A DNA stretch of 64,000 nucleotides from Gnetum montanum (taxonomy: Eukaryota; Streptophyta; Gnetopsida; Gnetales; Gnetaceae), in assembly GCA_015680685.1 (NCBI GenBank), contig MNCI01001867.1:864-64863 (forward strand), given 5' to 3'. A program made the translations under genes and the position numbers. Numbering within the stretch: the first letter of the stretch is position 1; every line of letters begins with the position of its first letter. Positions 12,150 to 23,569 of the stretch are shown piece by piece. The notes below the pieces were generated by a model. The model worked only from the letters and a program-made list of their open reading frames with translations, did no database searches and was not told where the DNA came from.

Positions 12150-12930
12150 ATAAGAAAGGTGAATTTCTTGATGGATGGGTGAGGACATGACCCATAATTG
12201 AGCCAACCATGGTCTTCCTAGAATAAGCTTGAACCCGAGTGTCTCCTCCATCATCAAGAAATTGGTGGTTATGGGGAATTATTCCCCTACAACAAAATCC
12301 AAGGAGATGGATCCCTTGACCACCATCCTTAATCCATTAAAGGATTTGAGAGCTGTGGTTGATGTAGGCTGTATTTGCTTAGTTAGGCCCAAGTGTTCAA
12401 CAATGGTGCATGGAATGATGTTGGTTGTAGCTTCATCATCAACATGCACCTAATGGAATTCAAACTACCCTACACATATGGTTATGAATAGATGAGCCCT
12501 CATTACTTGTTATTTTGGGGATTAACCTTAATTTTTCTATCGCAAAATACTAGGGGTGTTAACTTCTCCTCCCTTGGTGAGGGATGAACCATCACTACAT
12601 GGATGGCTTCTTCATCAATGGGGATGCCCTGACTAATAGGGATGGAAGTCAACATTTTGACTAGTTCCTCATGATGTGTGGTGGAAGTTATGATCAAGTC
12701 ATACAAGCTTAGAGTTTTGTTCTTCTACCTGATGGGATTATCGAACTTGGTCAATCACACTAAGGAATTTTTTATCATTGGTTGTGGGCTTGTCATCTCG
12801 GTTGTGCTTTACATCCTCCATGCATCACAAAATTCAAACTTTAGCCTTTGGTTGTGGTTGGTGAGGATCTTTATCATTCTTTTGGCTATGGATTTTAGGA
12901 TCCTCTTGTGGCTTGTTGGTTGAAATGGAT
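12150..12930 (-). pseudogene. Tat-lineage gag C-terminus and aspartic protease, broken
   Basis: Read on -, the order is: a helix block MYDLIITSTTHHEELVKML (12706-12650), as in the domain preceding protease in Tat/Ogre elements; a link region; then VDDEATTNIIP near 12420-12452, in the place of the usual VLxDNGSALNVCP; and LILGRPWL near 12203-12230, followed by SPIHQEIHLS. The protease would mature the polyprotein. The catalytic D-S/T-G triad is replaced by DDEAT and stops occur, so it is inactive. It continues from the gag block at 12.98-14.93 kb. Confidence 0.8.
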
Positions 12931-12979
12931 TAAGCAAAGGAAGTCATGGGTATAGCCAAAATGGGAGTGGGCTTTGGTG

Positions 12980-14940
12980 GACCCACTTCCTTTTATGCCT
13001 CCATCTACTTGTCACCCATGTTGCCAAGCTTTTGCTTATCCTTCTTCCTTTACTTAGTTGAGATCTTCTGGTTGATAGCTATTGGTTATGAGGAAGAAGC
13101 AACAACATCAGCCATCATAAGAGGTCATTATGTAGTTGTTTGGGCTATGGCTAGTTGGATTGTATTAGTTTGGCGGACCCTAATGGCAAAAGGATCCCTC
13201 AAAGGTACTCATGATGGTACTCTTATGACAAAGGAAAATCTTGAGCTGGTGGAAGTTAAAGAAGCCCTTTCATCATCAAGGGGTACTCAAATCATGAATG
13301 GTTCTCTTGAGGATCTCCAATCATCATCAATGTTAAATGCTGAAATATAATAAGGACTATCATTAACATTCAATAGGTCTTTGCAGACTTGCATTGACTA
13401 ATTTTCTGGCTAGACTAGGTTGGAAGCACCTAAGACTAGCTACCCCCTATCTATCATCCTATAGAGGTCATCCTTCAACAAGAGGTAGAAGTTTGTGTCA
13501 TGACTAAGTAGTTGGTGATAATGACAAAAGTAGTCTAGTTTGAAGTACCTAGGTAGTTGTGGATCATCCTTTGTTGCTCAAGAGCCATCTCTAGTTATTT
13601 CACATAACCTATTAGGCTTCTTTCTAGAAGCATCAGACATTTCTTTGTATTGCATGTGTCCACTTTTTAGTAGTTGGTCTAGCATATTTAAATGGCTTTA
13701 GAGATAAAAAATGTACTTACTATGGTCTTCTTGCTCAAAATTTGGCCTATTTGTAGTTGATGCAATGGCCCTAGAGGTTAATGGTTGGCTATTGCAACCA
13801 TTAGTGGGAGCCTTGGACGGGTTGGTCCTTGGCCCCTAGTTTGTGATCTTTACTTCTTTGGTTACTATTGCTATGGTCATATTTTTTTGTTTGTTCTTCT
13901 CTTTGTCTCTCTATGTATGTTGATTTTTATATGCTACATAGGTCAAATCATGACTAGCCTCTACAACATCCTTCATATTCTTGGTTTGGGAAAAGGCTTG
14001 GCTAAGGAACCACAGGTAAAGGTAGTAGAGCTTAAACTTAATAAAGTCATTCATTGCCTCCTTGAATTTGGCTAAAAGTTTGGCTTTGATGATTAGGTTT
14101 TGATATTTCATTTAGCAGTCCATTCCACAATTAGATGAACTTCTGTATAAATTCTAGGGATCTCTACTTTACCTTCATGAGTTGATCAAGTGTGGTATCG
14201 GCTTCAAATTATACTTGAAGTAGTTGACAAATTGGGCTCTCAAGTCCTCTAGAACGGATATGAATCCTCTAGGTAATGTGTAGTACTAATTAAATGCTTT
14301 TCTAGTCAAGGACATAGGGAAAATTCTCATGATGGTATGAGGCCACAATTGCAAGAGTAAGTACTCAAATATAAAGGTTATAAGGTGAGCATTAGGATCA
14401 CCTTCTTCATTATACTTACTAAATTGGGAAATAGGGACACTAGGAGGAACTATCAAAGGTGGGACCATAGGATTGATGGGATCATCCTGGTAGAAGTTCA
14501 TAATCCTAATACTTTGTGAAGTAGAGTCTTTAAGCCTTTTTAACTCTTCTATTAGGTCCTAGATCATCTAGAAGGCTTGATCCAGACCCTATGATGGCCC
14601 TGTTGGTTGTGGAGCTTGCACATATGGTTGTGGTGTCTATTGTAAGGCGTGTGGCCTTGCTATGGATTGTAAGAGAGAAGGAAGTGGTTATGTTATGGTT
14701 CTAGCTTGATAAGTTAAGGTGATCAGCACATTATGAACCTTGATGATGAACTTGTTGGCTCCTTCATTGAAGAAATCAATAATGTTCACCATCTCAGTAG
14801 TAGGGATAGTTGGGCTAGGTGTCATAAAAAGACCAAGCAAACCTACATGAACAATCTTTTCTTGAATATTTCTAAGCATCTACTCCCTAAACCAATGTTG
14901 CATTGATTTCACCTCACCAAATTCCATGATGAGAGTCTCC
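12980..14940 (-). pseudogene. Tat-lineage gag, copy 1, broken
   Basis: The core capsid-like domain is clear on -: FSKYNEEGDPNAHLITFIFE (14430-14370), then MRIFPMSLTRKAFN, YYTLPRGFISVLEDL and QFVNYFKYN (about 14350-14200). This matches the Retrotrans_gag layout (GDPxxHLxxF, RxFPxSLxxxALxWYYxLP). A short coiled segment (DLIEELKRLKD) precedes it near 14560-14520. An N-terminal piece (14688-14879) and a basic C-terminal linker (13.4-14.1 kb) follow the same strand. Stops and frameshifts are frequent. A homologous copy lies at 42.0-45.0 kb. Confidence 0.85.
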
Positions 14941-15139
14941 TTGGGACATCCTAAAATAACCAAAGTAATGTTGAAGGAGGCAGAAGCCCCTACAAGATAA
15001 CAAAAAATGGCTAGTTATCCTAAGCATAGACACATTGCATAAAGCCAAAATATAACTAGAATAACAAATTAAGGGAATGAAAAACACGTAAAACCAAAAT
15101 AGCCTAAAATCATGTAAACAAACAAACAAATAAAAACAA

Positions 15140-15950
15140 AAAAATTTATCTTTCTTACCTTCCTTCTTCTTACTTGATGAGGGTTATGTGGAGGGCTAGT
15201 AGTGGTTCCTTCTTCTTTAAAGCATTTAGGAGCCACCCACCAACTCTGAGCTATCTCAGTGTCTAGGCACCTCTAGAAGATTGGAGAAAAGATGTTAGTG
15301 TACTTATCAAAATCATCCTGTAGTTGCTCAACCACTTCAATCCTCACTATTAGGATTTTGGTAAATACCCCCATTGTGGTTTGAGCCACTGTTATGGTTT
15401 GATCATTTATGACCAAGCCTTTTTTACTAATCCTATACCTAAAATATATTTATAGAGACTAGCAAGCTAGAAAAAGAGTAGGTAAGCTAAGTAAACAAAA
15501 CAATATGATAAATTTTAACAAGTATTCTTTCCCCTCCAAATGGTACATGGTACCACAAGGATTCTAGAACAATATGTGGGCCCAATGTACCACCATTAGG
15601 GTGCTGTTAGCATTTTTACTAAATTTAGGATAGCTAGCGAGTCCCCCTAGTATACATACAATCCAACACTTCCCCTTCTACATGGGTTTCCAAATCATCA
15701 ACTATGAACTTGACTATTAGGTTGGAGGACCAAAGTAGTAGGATCTCCACAATGGCACTAACCATGTAAGCAAACAAGTGTGACCATATCATCACACTAA
15801 AGTTTTGCAAAAGGTAGGCCAAGAACTCTCTTTCGCCTAGTTGGAACCACAAGGAACCCTACTCCAAAACCAAGTTAGCAAGTGGGATGTCAGGGTTGGT
15901 GTTGGCACATTTTGGCCATTTCATGGAACAAGTTGGCATGATAAAATTGA
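15140..15950 (-). pseudogene. Unrecognised frame upstream of Tat gag
   Basis: On - a coding-like stretch begins near 15945 (MPTCSMKWPKCANT), has one stop at about 15866, and runs on through 15852-15634 with hydrophobic, helical composition (LAYLLQNFSVMIWSHL). A second open stretch at about 15430-15150 contains VINDQTITVAQTTMGVF and a basic tail (QVRRRKVRK). Some Tat/Ogre elements carry an extra ORF between the 5' LTR and gag, and the position fits. I cannot match the sequence to a known domain, and an exon-containing host fragment is possible. Confidence 0.35.
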
Positions 15951-16949
15951 TTAAAGGTTTTTGCAATTTTCAGTACTCTCTTATTGTTAGTTGGAGAAGT
16001 GGCAAGAATTCCACAAACCACTAACTATGTTTTATCACTAAATTCATAAGGGAGCTTTTAAAAATCCATTGCAAAGCAATTTTAGATCCTAAAAGATTGG
16101 AGGAAAGGCTGCTATACTTTGTTAGAATAAACAAAATTTTAGCTTGTGGATAAAGAGAAATAGCATCTAAATTTAAAGAAGAAAGAAATGAATAATCCAA
16201 GTAATTGCAATTGATAGTAAAATAGTCATTGGAAATTTCAGTAGTCTTCATAAAGCTATTTGTTCATGTGCCCTGTATATGAAGTGCAGAACAAAAAGAA
16301 GAAGAGAGAAAAATAATAAGAGTTAAAATGCAGTTAGCAGTATATACAAGAATTGAGAATTGGATGTCACAGTAATGTTTATTGAATTTTTTTTACATCA
16401 AAAGTAGAGACACTGGTAAAAGGCAATTTGTCAAACACCTTGTATATACTCTACATTAGAATCAGCAATAAAAATCGCAAAAACAAGAACAGGTTATGAA
16501 TAAAAATGATTTTACAAGAAAAATAGCAAGACAAGCATCAAGAATATATCAAAATCTTGCCAATATTGACACCCAAATCATATAGTGACTATCCTTGATT
16601 CAAAAAATAAATACAATAATTTTTAGTTTACAGAAAGAAAAAAGCAGGAAGCCCTAGGTGAATTTGGGGCAAAAATTTTAGGCAGTTGCAACCCCAAATC
16701 GTGTTTTTCATTTGCTACTGGAACCAAAGAAAAATAAGATCTCCTTCAATGATCTATAGTGTCCAGAGAATGGAGTCTGCATGTAAAAAGAAAAACGTAG
16801 CAGGGTTTCTGTTTTGTTTCAAATGTAGATATGACAAACAGCAATGAGAAGACGTGAAATATTAAACATAAATCCTAAGGCAAAGCTTGGCACACAATGA
16901 AAATGTTTTCACATCTAGATTCTTGCAATGATAAACCTGCAAACAGAAA
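15951..16949. other. AT-rich stretch, nothing convincing
   Basis: No transposon domain or clear gene was seen. A - strand acceptor-like CAG near 16780 is followed by a short open stretch encoding TPFSGHYRSLKEI, which ends in a stop after about 22 residues. It is too short to call. Confidence 0.4.
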
Positions 16950-17180
16950 TTGCACACAGCAAAGCCCGACGCCGACGCATCCATCATCATCATTACCAAT
17001 CCATCAAGTGCAGCTACAGAGACACAAAGACATAGCGAGACAAGTACACAACTAAATCAACAAAATGACATTTCTTCTATGGCAGATACGGAGGATCGTG
17101 GACATGGCCAGGAGATCAGTTATAGGGACTTAGTATCTGAGCTCAGTATCAAACCAACCGAGAGATTATTTAGCCGATGA
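16950..17180 (+). CDS. Short unrecognised hydrophilic reading frame
   Basis: The frame encodes 76 residues. An internal ATG at 17082 (TATGGCAGATACGG, a good plant start context) gives MADTEDRGHGQEISYRDL, 33 residues ending in TGA. The region is more GC-rich than its surroundings and includes a CCGACGCCGACGC run. Composition is charged with no membrane segment. There is no splice donor obvious at the end, so it is either a tiny gene, a first exon with an unseen donor, or the remnant of a longer gene. The opposite strand is also partly open. Confidence 0.25.
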   Translation: MHTAKPDADASIIIITNPSSAATETQRHSETSTQLNQQNDISSMADTEDRGHGQEISYRDLVSELSIKPTERLFSR

Positions 17181-20100
17181 ATCGTGGTTATGGCTTATTC
17201 TGAAGAAAACCGTCATCGCTGAAAGCAAGAACAAAACCTGAATGCGTGAAATTGAAGTAAAAAAATAAAGTTCCAATTTCATATGGTTTGGTGGCTAAAA
17301 ATAATTTTAGCATATTTTCTCACATGCAACAAAAATAAAATGACAATTGTATGGAGCGCTTATTGCAATGGCCATCATGGTGTTTGAGAAACTTGATCTT
17401 GGACTAAGGTTAAATGGATTAAACAAGATAGAGATCTTGGATTTATTTCCTAAAACTATTATATAGGTTGTGACTTCTTATGAAAGAAATATTTGTAAAG
17501 ACACATGCCAATGTTAGCATGATTTTCTCCTAACTTCATGTATAAGTTATAACTTCCTAACTTCTTGGGCAAGTAATATCTCCTAACTTGTTCGGCAAGT
17601 TATAACTTCCTTACTTGGGAAAGAAGTTACCCAAGATATTTTGTAATATCTAACTACCTATGAGACTCTACAAAAAGGCCTCAAGGGTCTTGGTGGGTAG
17701 GGGGTCTCACGTTGGGTCTTGGTGGCTAGGGGAAAGAGCATTTGTAAAGAAGATATTGTGAAAGATTGTTTGTAAGATGACTTGTTAAAGACAACATTTC
17801 AGCCTCTTTGTCATAGTCCTGTGAGTTATGCTTATTTTTATTTTGTTTAAATTGTTTAGATAGTATCATGCTTGGCAAGTAATTTTGGGAGTTTTAGATT
17901 GCTCTTATTGTTCTTGTTGCATGATAGAAAATTTCTATTAAAATTTTTCCATAGAAGAGCTTGTGTTTGAAAGCCTTAAGAGCATTGTAGTAGTGAATTT
18001 TATTATTGTGCAATGTATAAGAACCACTATTGAGATTGTTGTAAGAGAGCCTCTGCATGTAGTCAAGCTGTTGAACGATTCAATAGTCAAGAGGGTTCAA
18101 AAAATCTTTGTTATTTTGATAGGACTAGAATAGCTTCTTTTATCTTTAAAGTGAATCTTCGTGGTATTTCAATCATAAATTGTCAAGTCTTTTGAAGGTT
18201 CTATTGAATGCAATTCTTGACATTCATTATCTAGCCAAAATAGAGTCTGGTACGTGATAGTTTACGCAGCAATTTTTTTTGGGGAGCATAGTAGGATTAT
18301 CTTGAAGAAATTGCTTATTTTAGCCTTGGAAGTTTGAATAATTTGTAGTTGTTGAATTTGGAATAGCTTTATTGCGAAGTGTTTACTCGTATCATTTTAC
18401 CTTGTTTAAACATTTGAGATCTTTACACAAATCTGCTTTCTTTTTCTCTTCTTTCTATTTCCATTGAATCTTGCTCTATTTCTAGTTTTCTTGTGGAACT
18501 ATCTCTTTCTCTGGGAAAAATTAGAAGTAGACTCGCAGAGTTGTGCTCAAATGTTTTTGCAAAACTTTATTTGTTACAAGTAGGTATTATAAGGACTGCA
18601 TAGACTAGGCAATTAAACAAAATAGGAACTCTCAACAACTCACAGTACTTTGCAAAGTTGGCTAAATCTCTTTAAGATAAGTCATTTATAGTTTTACACA
18701 CAACCCAATCATTTCATTTTTCACAATAGCACACACACATACTCACATTAACTACTGAGTCTATTTGGAGGAATCTGGGCCTTGGTGTTGCCAGAGACTA
18801 GCAAGCACCTAAATCCTGTTCGAGGACACTCATTGGCGATCGTGTCCCAAACGATCACCAATAGTTGGGTTGGTGGATACAGTAGAGTATCCCCACCAAC
18901 TCCACAACCACTAGGATGGGCTTAAGGAAGGCCTTACATGGGAACAAAAACACACACTATTAAGACCATGTTTTAAATGCTTAGAACAACAACAACAAAA
19001 CTAAGAACAACCATAACGACAACCAAGTACAACAAAAATCATACATCACTTTGAATTTCACAAAACTTTTGCTAAATATCCTAGTTAATGGTGAAACTAT
19101 CCATAGTAAGAACTCTAGGAATGTTAATTCAAAATTCTTTAAAAGTTCAAAAAATCAACATTCAAAAAGCTTAAGAAAACCTTAAGCATGATAATGTAAT
19201 TACAACAACATCCACATTATCATTTCAAACTTAAAATTAATTTAAAACACTAAGCCAAACTTTAACAAAGTCTAACCGAAACTCACAATTTCACACCAAA
19301 ACTACAAAAGATGGCCATAGGAAATCACTAATAAAAAATACCAGAAACTTTTTAACATCAATGGAACTGATCCTAAACCATTTCTAACATTCCCAAGTAT
19401 CCCCATGGACATGGGATGTTGGTGGAAAAAATCATTCAATGTGCCAACGTTGCCCATCTTCAAAAGGGTAAAACTACTACAATCAAAAACCTTATTACAT
19501 GCAAGCTCACCATAAAAATCATAAAATTTCAATGTTAACTCCAAATATAGTGATTCTAGGATCATTTAAAAGCTCAAACAAAGACCTACAAAGCCATAAC
19601 TTAAAAACATAGAAATTTTTTGTCATTTTACAAAAACATTTGTGAACTAACATGAAAAACTAAAAAATGACATGAAATTACACCTACATTAGCTAGCAAA
19701 AAAATCAAATAAAATTAACTGTAAGTCCTAATTGCATGAAACCATAGCCATTTGAAACTACAAACCTTAAACGAAAAATTCATAAATTGAAAAATCCAAA
19801 AATTCTTATCCATTTTTTCATGAAAAGTTACACATATACCATAAAAAATAGCACAAAACCGGAAACCCACTATGAACTAGTTGAAGGACAAATTCATAGA
19901 GAATTATCTATGAGCATAAATCTAGTGGTTTAGCCACTATTCCAACCATTAAACACCAAATTATACCTCTATTGCTGCAAAAATTAAAGATTTGTAACTA
20001 TTTTCTTAATAGAAAATGTAGAAGTGATGTTGCTTTTTTGAAAAAAATAAAAAATTTACCAAAAAAAAATTTATAACCTACACAAAACTAACTCTAACAT

Positions 20101-20750
20101 TAAGGAAACATTAAAAACACATAAACCCCACCTAAAAACAATGTAGGATTTTCTCAAAATTTAATCTTAACCACTACAACAACCTAGATCTAGAAATACA
20201 CCCAATTTCTAAACTAGGAAAACAACAACAAAAAAACACTTAAAAGACCATCTAGTGCATCTAGGGATGATTACAACAATTACTTCCCTAATGATGGGCC
20301 ATGGTAGATGGGAGATGCCCTTGGCTATTACATCCATGTCCTCCAAGGTAGGGTTCTTGCTACTGCTTGCCTTCCTCTTCAACATGGTGAATCAATAGCA
20401 TAAAAACCTCTAAAATTCTCAAAAAAAAATCTCAATGGTAGAGCTATTTTAGGTTTATCCTTGATCAGAAACACTTGGGATTGCTGGGGTTTGTGCTCAA
20501 GATATCTGCAAAAGATCTGAACTAGTGCACTACTAGGGAGAAGAATGATTTGTGCAAGTAATTTTTGGCAAAAATAATAATAAAATCCAATCTTTACCTA
20601 GGCACCTTCCCTTCAAACCCCCATTGCCAAATTCATGCACTGAATTCATGATGCACTGATTGTTCAAAGAGGGGCATGCACAATGCTGGGATGGTGAAAA
20701 TTCCAAAACAAAATTCAAAATTTGAATTTGGGTGGACCCTACTAGGCACC
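17181..20750. other. Anonymous region without coding signal
   Basis: 17.2-18.6 kb is T-rich with short internal repeats and could be an LTR of an unrecognised element, but no terminal repeats or primer site were found. 18.75-18.97 kb is a GC-richer patch (GTTCGAGGACACTC, GGCGATCGTG). 19.0-20.7 kb is A-rich, with only short open stretches and no domain. Nothing supports a gene. Confidence 0.5.
17526..17630. repeat. Imperfect ~27-bp tandem repeat, about 4 units
   Basis: Four imperfect units of the type CTCCTAACTTCTTGGGCAAG followed by TTATAAC occur in a row, of about 26-28 bases each. The variation between units is large, so the array is old. Confidence 0.65.
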
Positions 20751-20818
20751 TCCTCTATGCTAAGGTTTAAACCCCTTTAAATCCATAAAAACATTTTCCA
20801 ACCTCATATCCCCCTCAC

Positions 20819-22733
20819 CCATGCTAGGCAACATGGATCTAGTGTGGGTCCTAACCTCTCATGCCCAACACCAAAAAGACCTATACATACCTTGCCATAT
20901 TTAGTAGTTGAAGTTGACATTGCCAAACACCAAGGCTTGGCAAAGGCTAGGACCCTCCATGCTACTTACCACTTTGGGAAACAACAATGGGCAAGGATCC
21001 ATCCACACTAGCCAACATTACTCAATGGGATATAACACACACAAACATCAACCAAACCTCTATTTGATCTCAAAATGAATCCACAAAGCCTAAAACCCTA
21101 TTGAAAGCCCCTAATAGCTCTGAAACCTTGTTGAATACAATCAAAAGTGGCCAAAACCTTGAAATTTAGTGGACCAATGCTAGGTGGCATCTCATCCATG
21201 CTAGCTAGCATGGCCCCAGCATAGTTGGGTGGGGTATAACCTTAAAATACTAGAATTAACCTTCTACTTACCATATTTTGGCCTTAACACTTCTCTATAG
21301 CCTCTTATAGCTAAAAACCAATAAAGAATAAGTTAAATTACATGCCTTTTACCTTGCCCACATTGAGGAGCCCTCCACCCATGTTGGCCAACATGGATCT
21401 AGCATGGGTGCCTTGAAAGTGACCTACAGAAACCCATTAATAACATAAAATGACCTAAAAATCCATCCCTATGACCTTAAAACCCTACCAGAGCTTCCAG
21501 GAGCTAAAAAATGCTAGCGAATAGGTCAAAATGGTCAAACATTATCATCCCCCCTCCATTAATGCTGGAGCCACACTAACCAATGTGGCTTAGGGGGGAT
21601 GACTATAAAAAATACCAAAAGACCTTTAAAACTATCAATTTTGATGCTAAATCTTAGCCATCAACATCTACAACCCTAGGAGCTTGAATTTTTTGTCCAT
21701 TTAATGTCAAAACCTATTAGAACTCAATATTCCAAGGTAGCCACACTAAGGGAGGCCAAAGCCATGTTGGCCAACATGGCTCTAATGTGAATAAGGTTCT
21801 TTACCACTTTTGGCAATACTTCAACATGTCCAAAAGCCTAAAACCTAGCCCAACAATGTCTAGAACTATAAAACCTTAAACTAGAGACCATTCAACCTTG
21901 TTTCAACCATAAAAACTCATCATACCCCTTCACCCATGCTGAACCAACACTGACTAGTGTGGCTAAGGGGGGTATAACCATATCATAGCCCAAAAGATCA
22001 TCAAACATGATTGGTTTTAAGCCTAAACCTCAAACATCACTAATAGCAACTCTAGAAGCCTAAAAACTTGGTCAATTTACCTTTGAAACCATCCAAGAGC
22101 CAAAAAGCAAAAGTATTCATGCTAAGGGATATTGTAGCCACATTGGCCAACATGACCCCAACATCAGTGAGCTCCCCAATAGGGTTTTACCCATATAAGA
22201 CCCATCAAATGGCCTAGAAACTCACCTAGGAAGCATGCAACTACAAAACCCTAAATTCAACTACAATTTGACCCTGATTTAACCCTACAATTACCTATAT
22301 TAGGCTATCCATGTTTATCCCCCCATCATCCATAGTAGAAGACATGGCTTTAAGGGGTAGGACCTTAAAACCCACTTTCATTGCAAGTTCTGACCTCCAA
22401 AATGATCAATTTTGATAATTTTGACCTTGTGCTATATTAGGAAGCTAATAGAACACTAATTTCAATCCTTTGGATGTCATAAATCTATTCTTCCTCTATA
22501 GCAATGTTGGGGCTATGTTGGCCAGTGTTGCTATAGCATAGGTGGTAGTTCCAAGCTCCATGCACGACTTCCAAAGGTCCAAATTGATACCAAAATTGAT
22601 CAATTTCTTCCCCAACACACTAAATTAATCATGCAAGTCATCAAAAGTCTAAAAATAATCAAAATATACCTAGAAAACCATATGACCACCCTATTCATAC
22701 TAGGGGTCAGCCCACCCACACTGGCTAGCATGG
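20819..22733. repeat. Degenerate ~190-bp tandem repeat, about 11 units, each with a palindrome
   Basis: An inverted-repeat core of the type CCATGTTGGCCAACATGG recurs with centres near 20827, 21011, 21204, 21387, 21579, 21770, 21953, 22146, 22339, 22520 and 22724. The spacings are 181-203 bases, mean close to 190. Perfect palindromes are present at 21196-21213 (18 bp), 21379-21396 (18 bp) and 21760-21781 (22 bp); the others are mutated. Between the cores the units share short words (TAGCATGGG, GGGGTATAACC, CCTAAAACC). It may be a decayed satellite, or untranslated tandem repeats of a Tat element like that starting at 23.57 kb. Confidence 0.8.
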
Positions 22734-22859
22734 GTCTACTATGGATGCATAGAAAAACCTTATGTATGATCCAAAACAACCTTGAAATAGCCTTCATAGG
22801 TGCCCAAACTCACCTATCAACTTTGTAGCCTCTTACTATGGTCCTCTAAGGCCTAAAAC

Positions 22860-23420
22860 TAGCAACATATAACCCTTTTTAACTAGTATTTTCTTTGCTT
22901 TATTACACATTTTCACCTTGGCTGATTTGACCATATTTCATGGTGTTTGACCTATTTCAGCCTTCTTATGAATTTCTGACCTTTATTATCATCAATTGAC
23001 CTTATTTGAATTTACATAATTCTAGTTTCATCATATTCTACCTTATATTCTCTATTGTGGCCTCTTTTGATACTTGTTTGGCCTATGATTGGTGTTAGGT
23101 GATGGAGCTTGACCATCCCTGCCCATCATTTGACACCGTGTAACTATGGCCTACCAATGTCTTAAACATGGTCTACTAAAGCCTAAAACTAATAAAAATG
23201 TAACCTCAATTGACCATGTTTAACCTTATATTTCATACTTTCATTATGCTTCAGCTTTTTTTTTTACCTTGTTTAACCTTATTTGACTTTATGTAGCCTT
23301 TGTTCCATCTTATTTATCTTTAGCTACCTCTTATAGCCTTGGTTGATCTTGTTTGCATAGTATTAGACCTTGAAATAGCATGTGTTTGCATAGTTACTAT
23401 GATATTTTATAGTGTTTTGG
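22860..23420. repeat. Low-complexity tract rich in TTGACCTT/TAACCTT words
   Basis: The stretch between the 190-bp array and the Tat pol is built of loosely spaced TTGACCATATTT, TTGACCTATTT, TTGACCTTATTT and TTTAACCTTA words with T-rich spacers. Periodicity is irregular. It has no open frame of note. Confidence 0.4.
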
Positions 23421-23569
23421 CATTATTTTACTTATTTTTACCCAGGTGCCACTTAATCTACTTATAGTTGACATGCAAGACTAGAATATGAGTACCTAGG
23501 AGCAAATCAATTTTCCTTTAAGCCTAAGTGGGCCCCATGGTAATGTTGAATGATGTATTAATCCTAATT

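Noticed and set aside
12678-13350. Two + strand frames of 81 and 134 residues
   Set aside because: They are antisense shadows of the Tat gag/protease copy, which has clear gag and protease motifs on - and a homologue at 42-45 kb.
17200-18500. A Copia-type LTR with a tRNA-Met primer site near 18250 (TCTGGTACGTGATAG)
   Set aside because: The resemblance to TGGTATCAGAGC is poor, and no terminal TG...CA pair or target duplication was found.
20819-22733. CRISPR-like or tRNA-array interpretation of the regularly spaced palindromes
   Set aside because: Spacing of ~190 bases, heavy divergence between units and the plant retroelement context rule out a CRISPR array; no tRNA fold was found.
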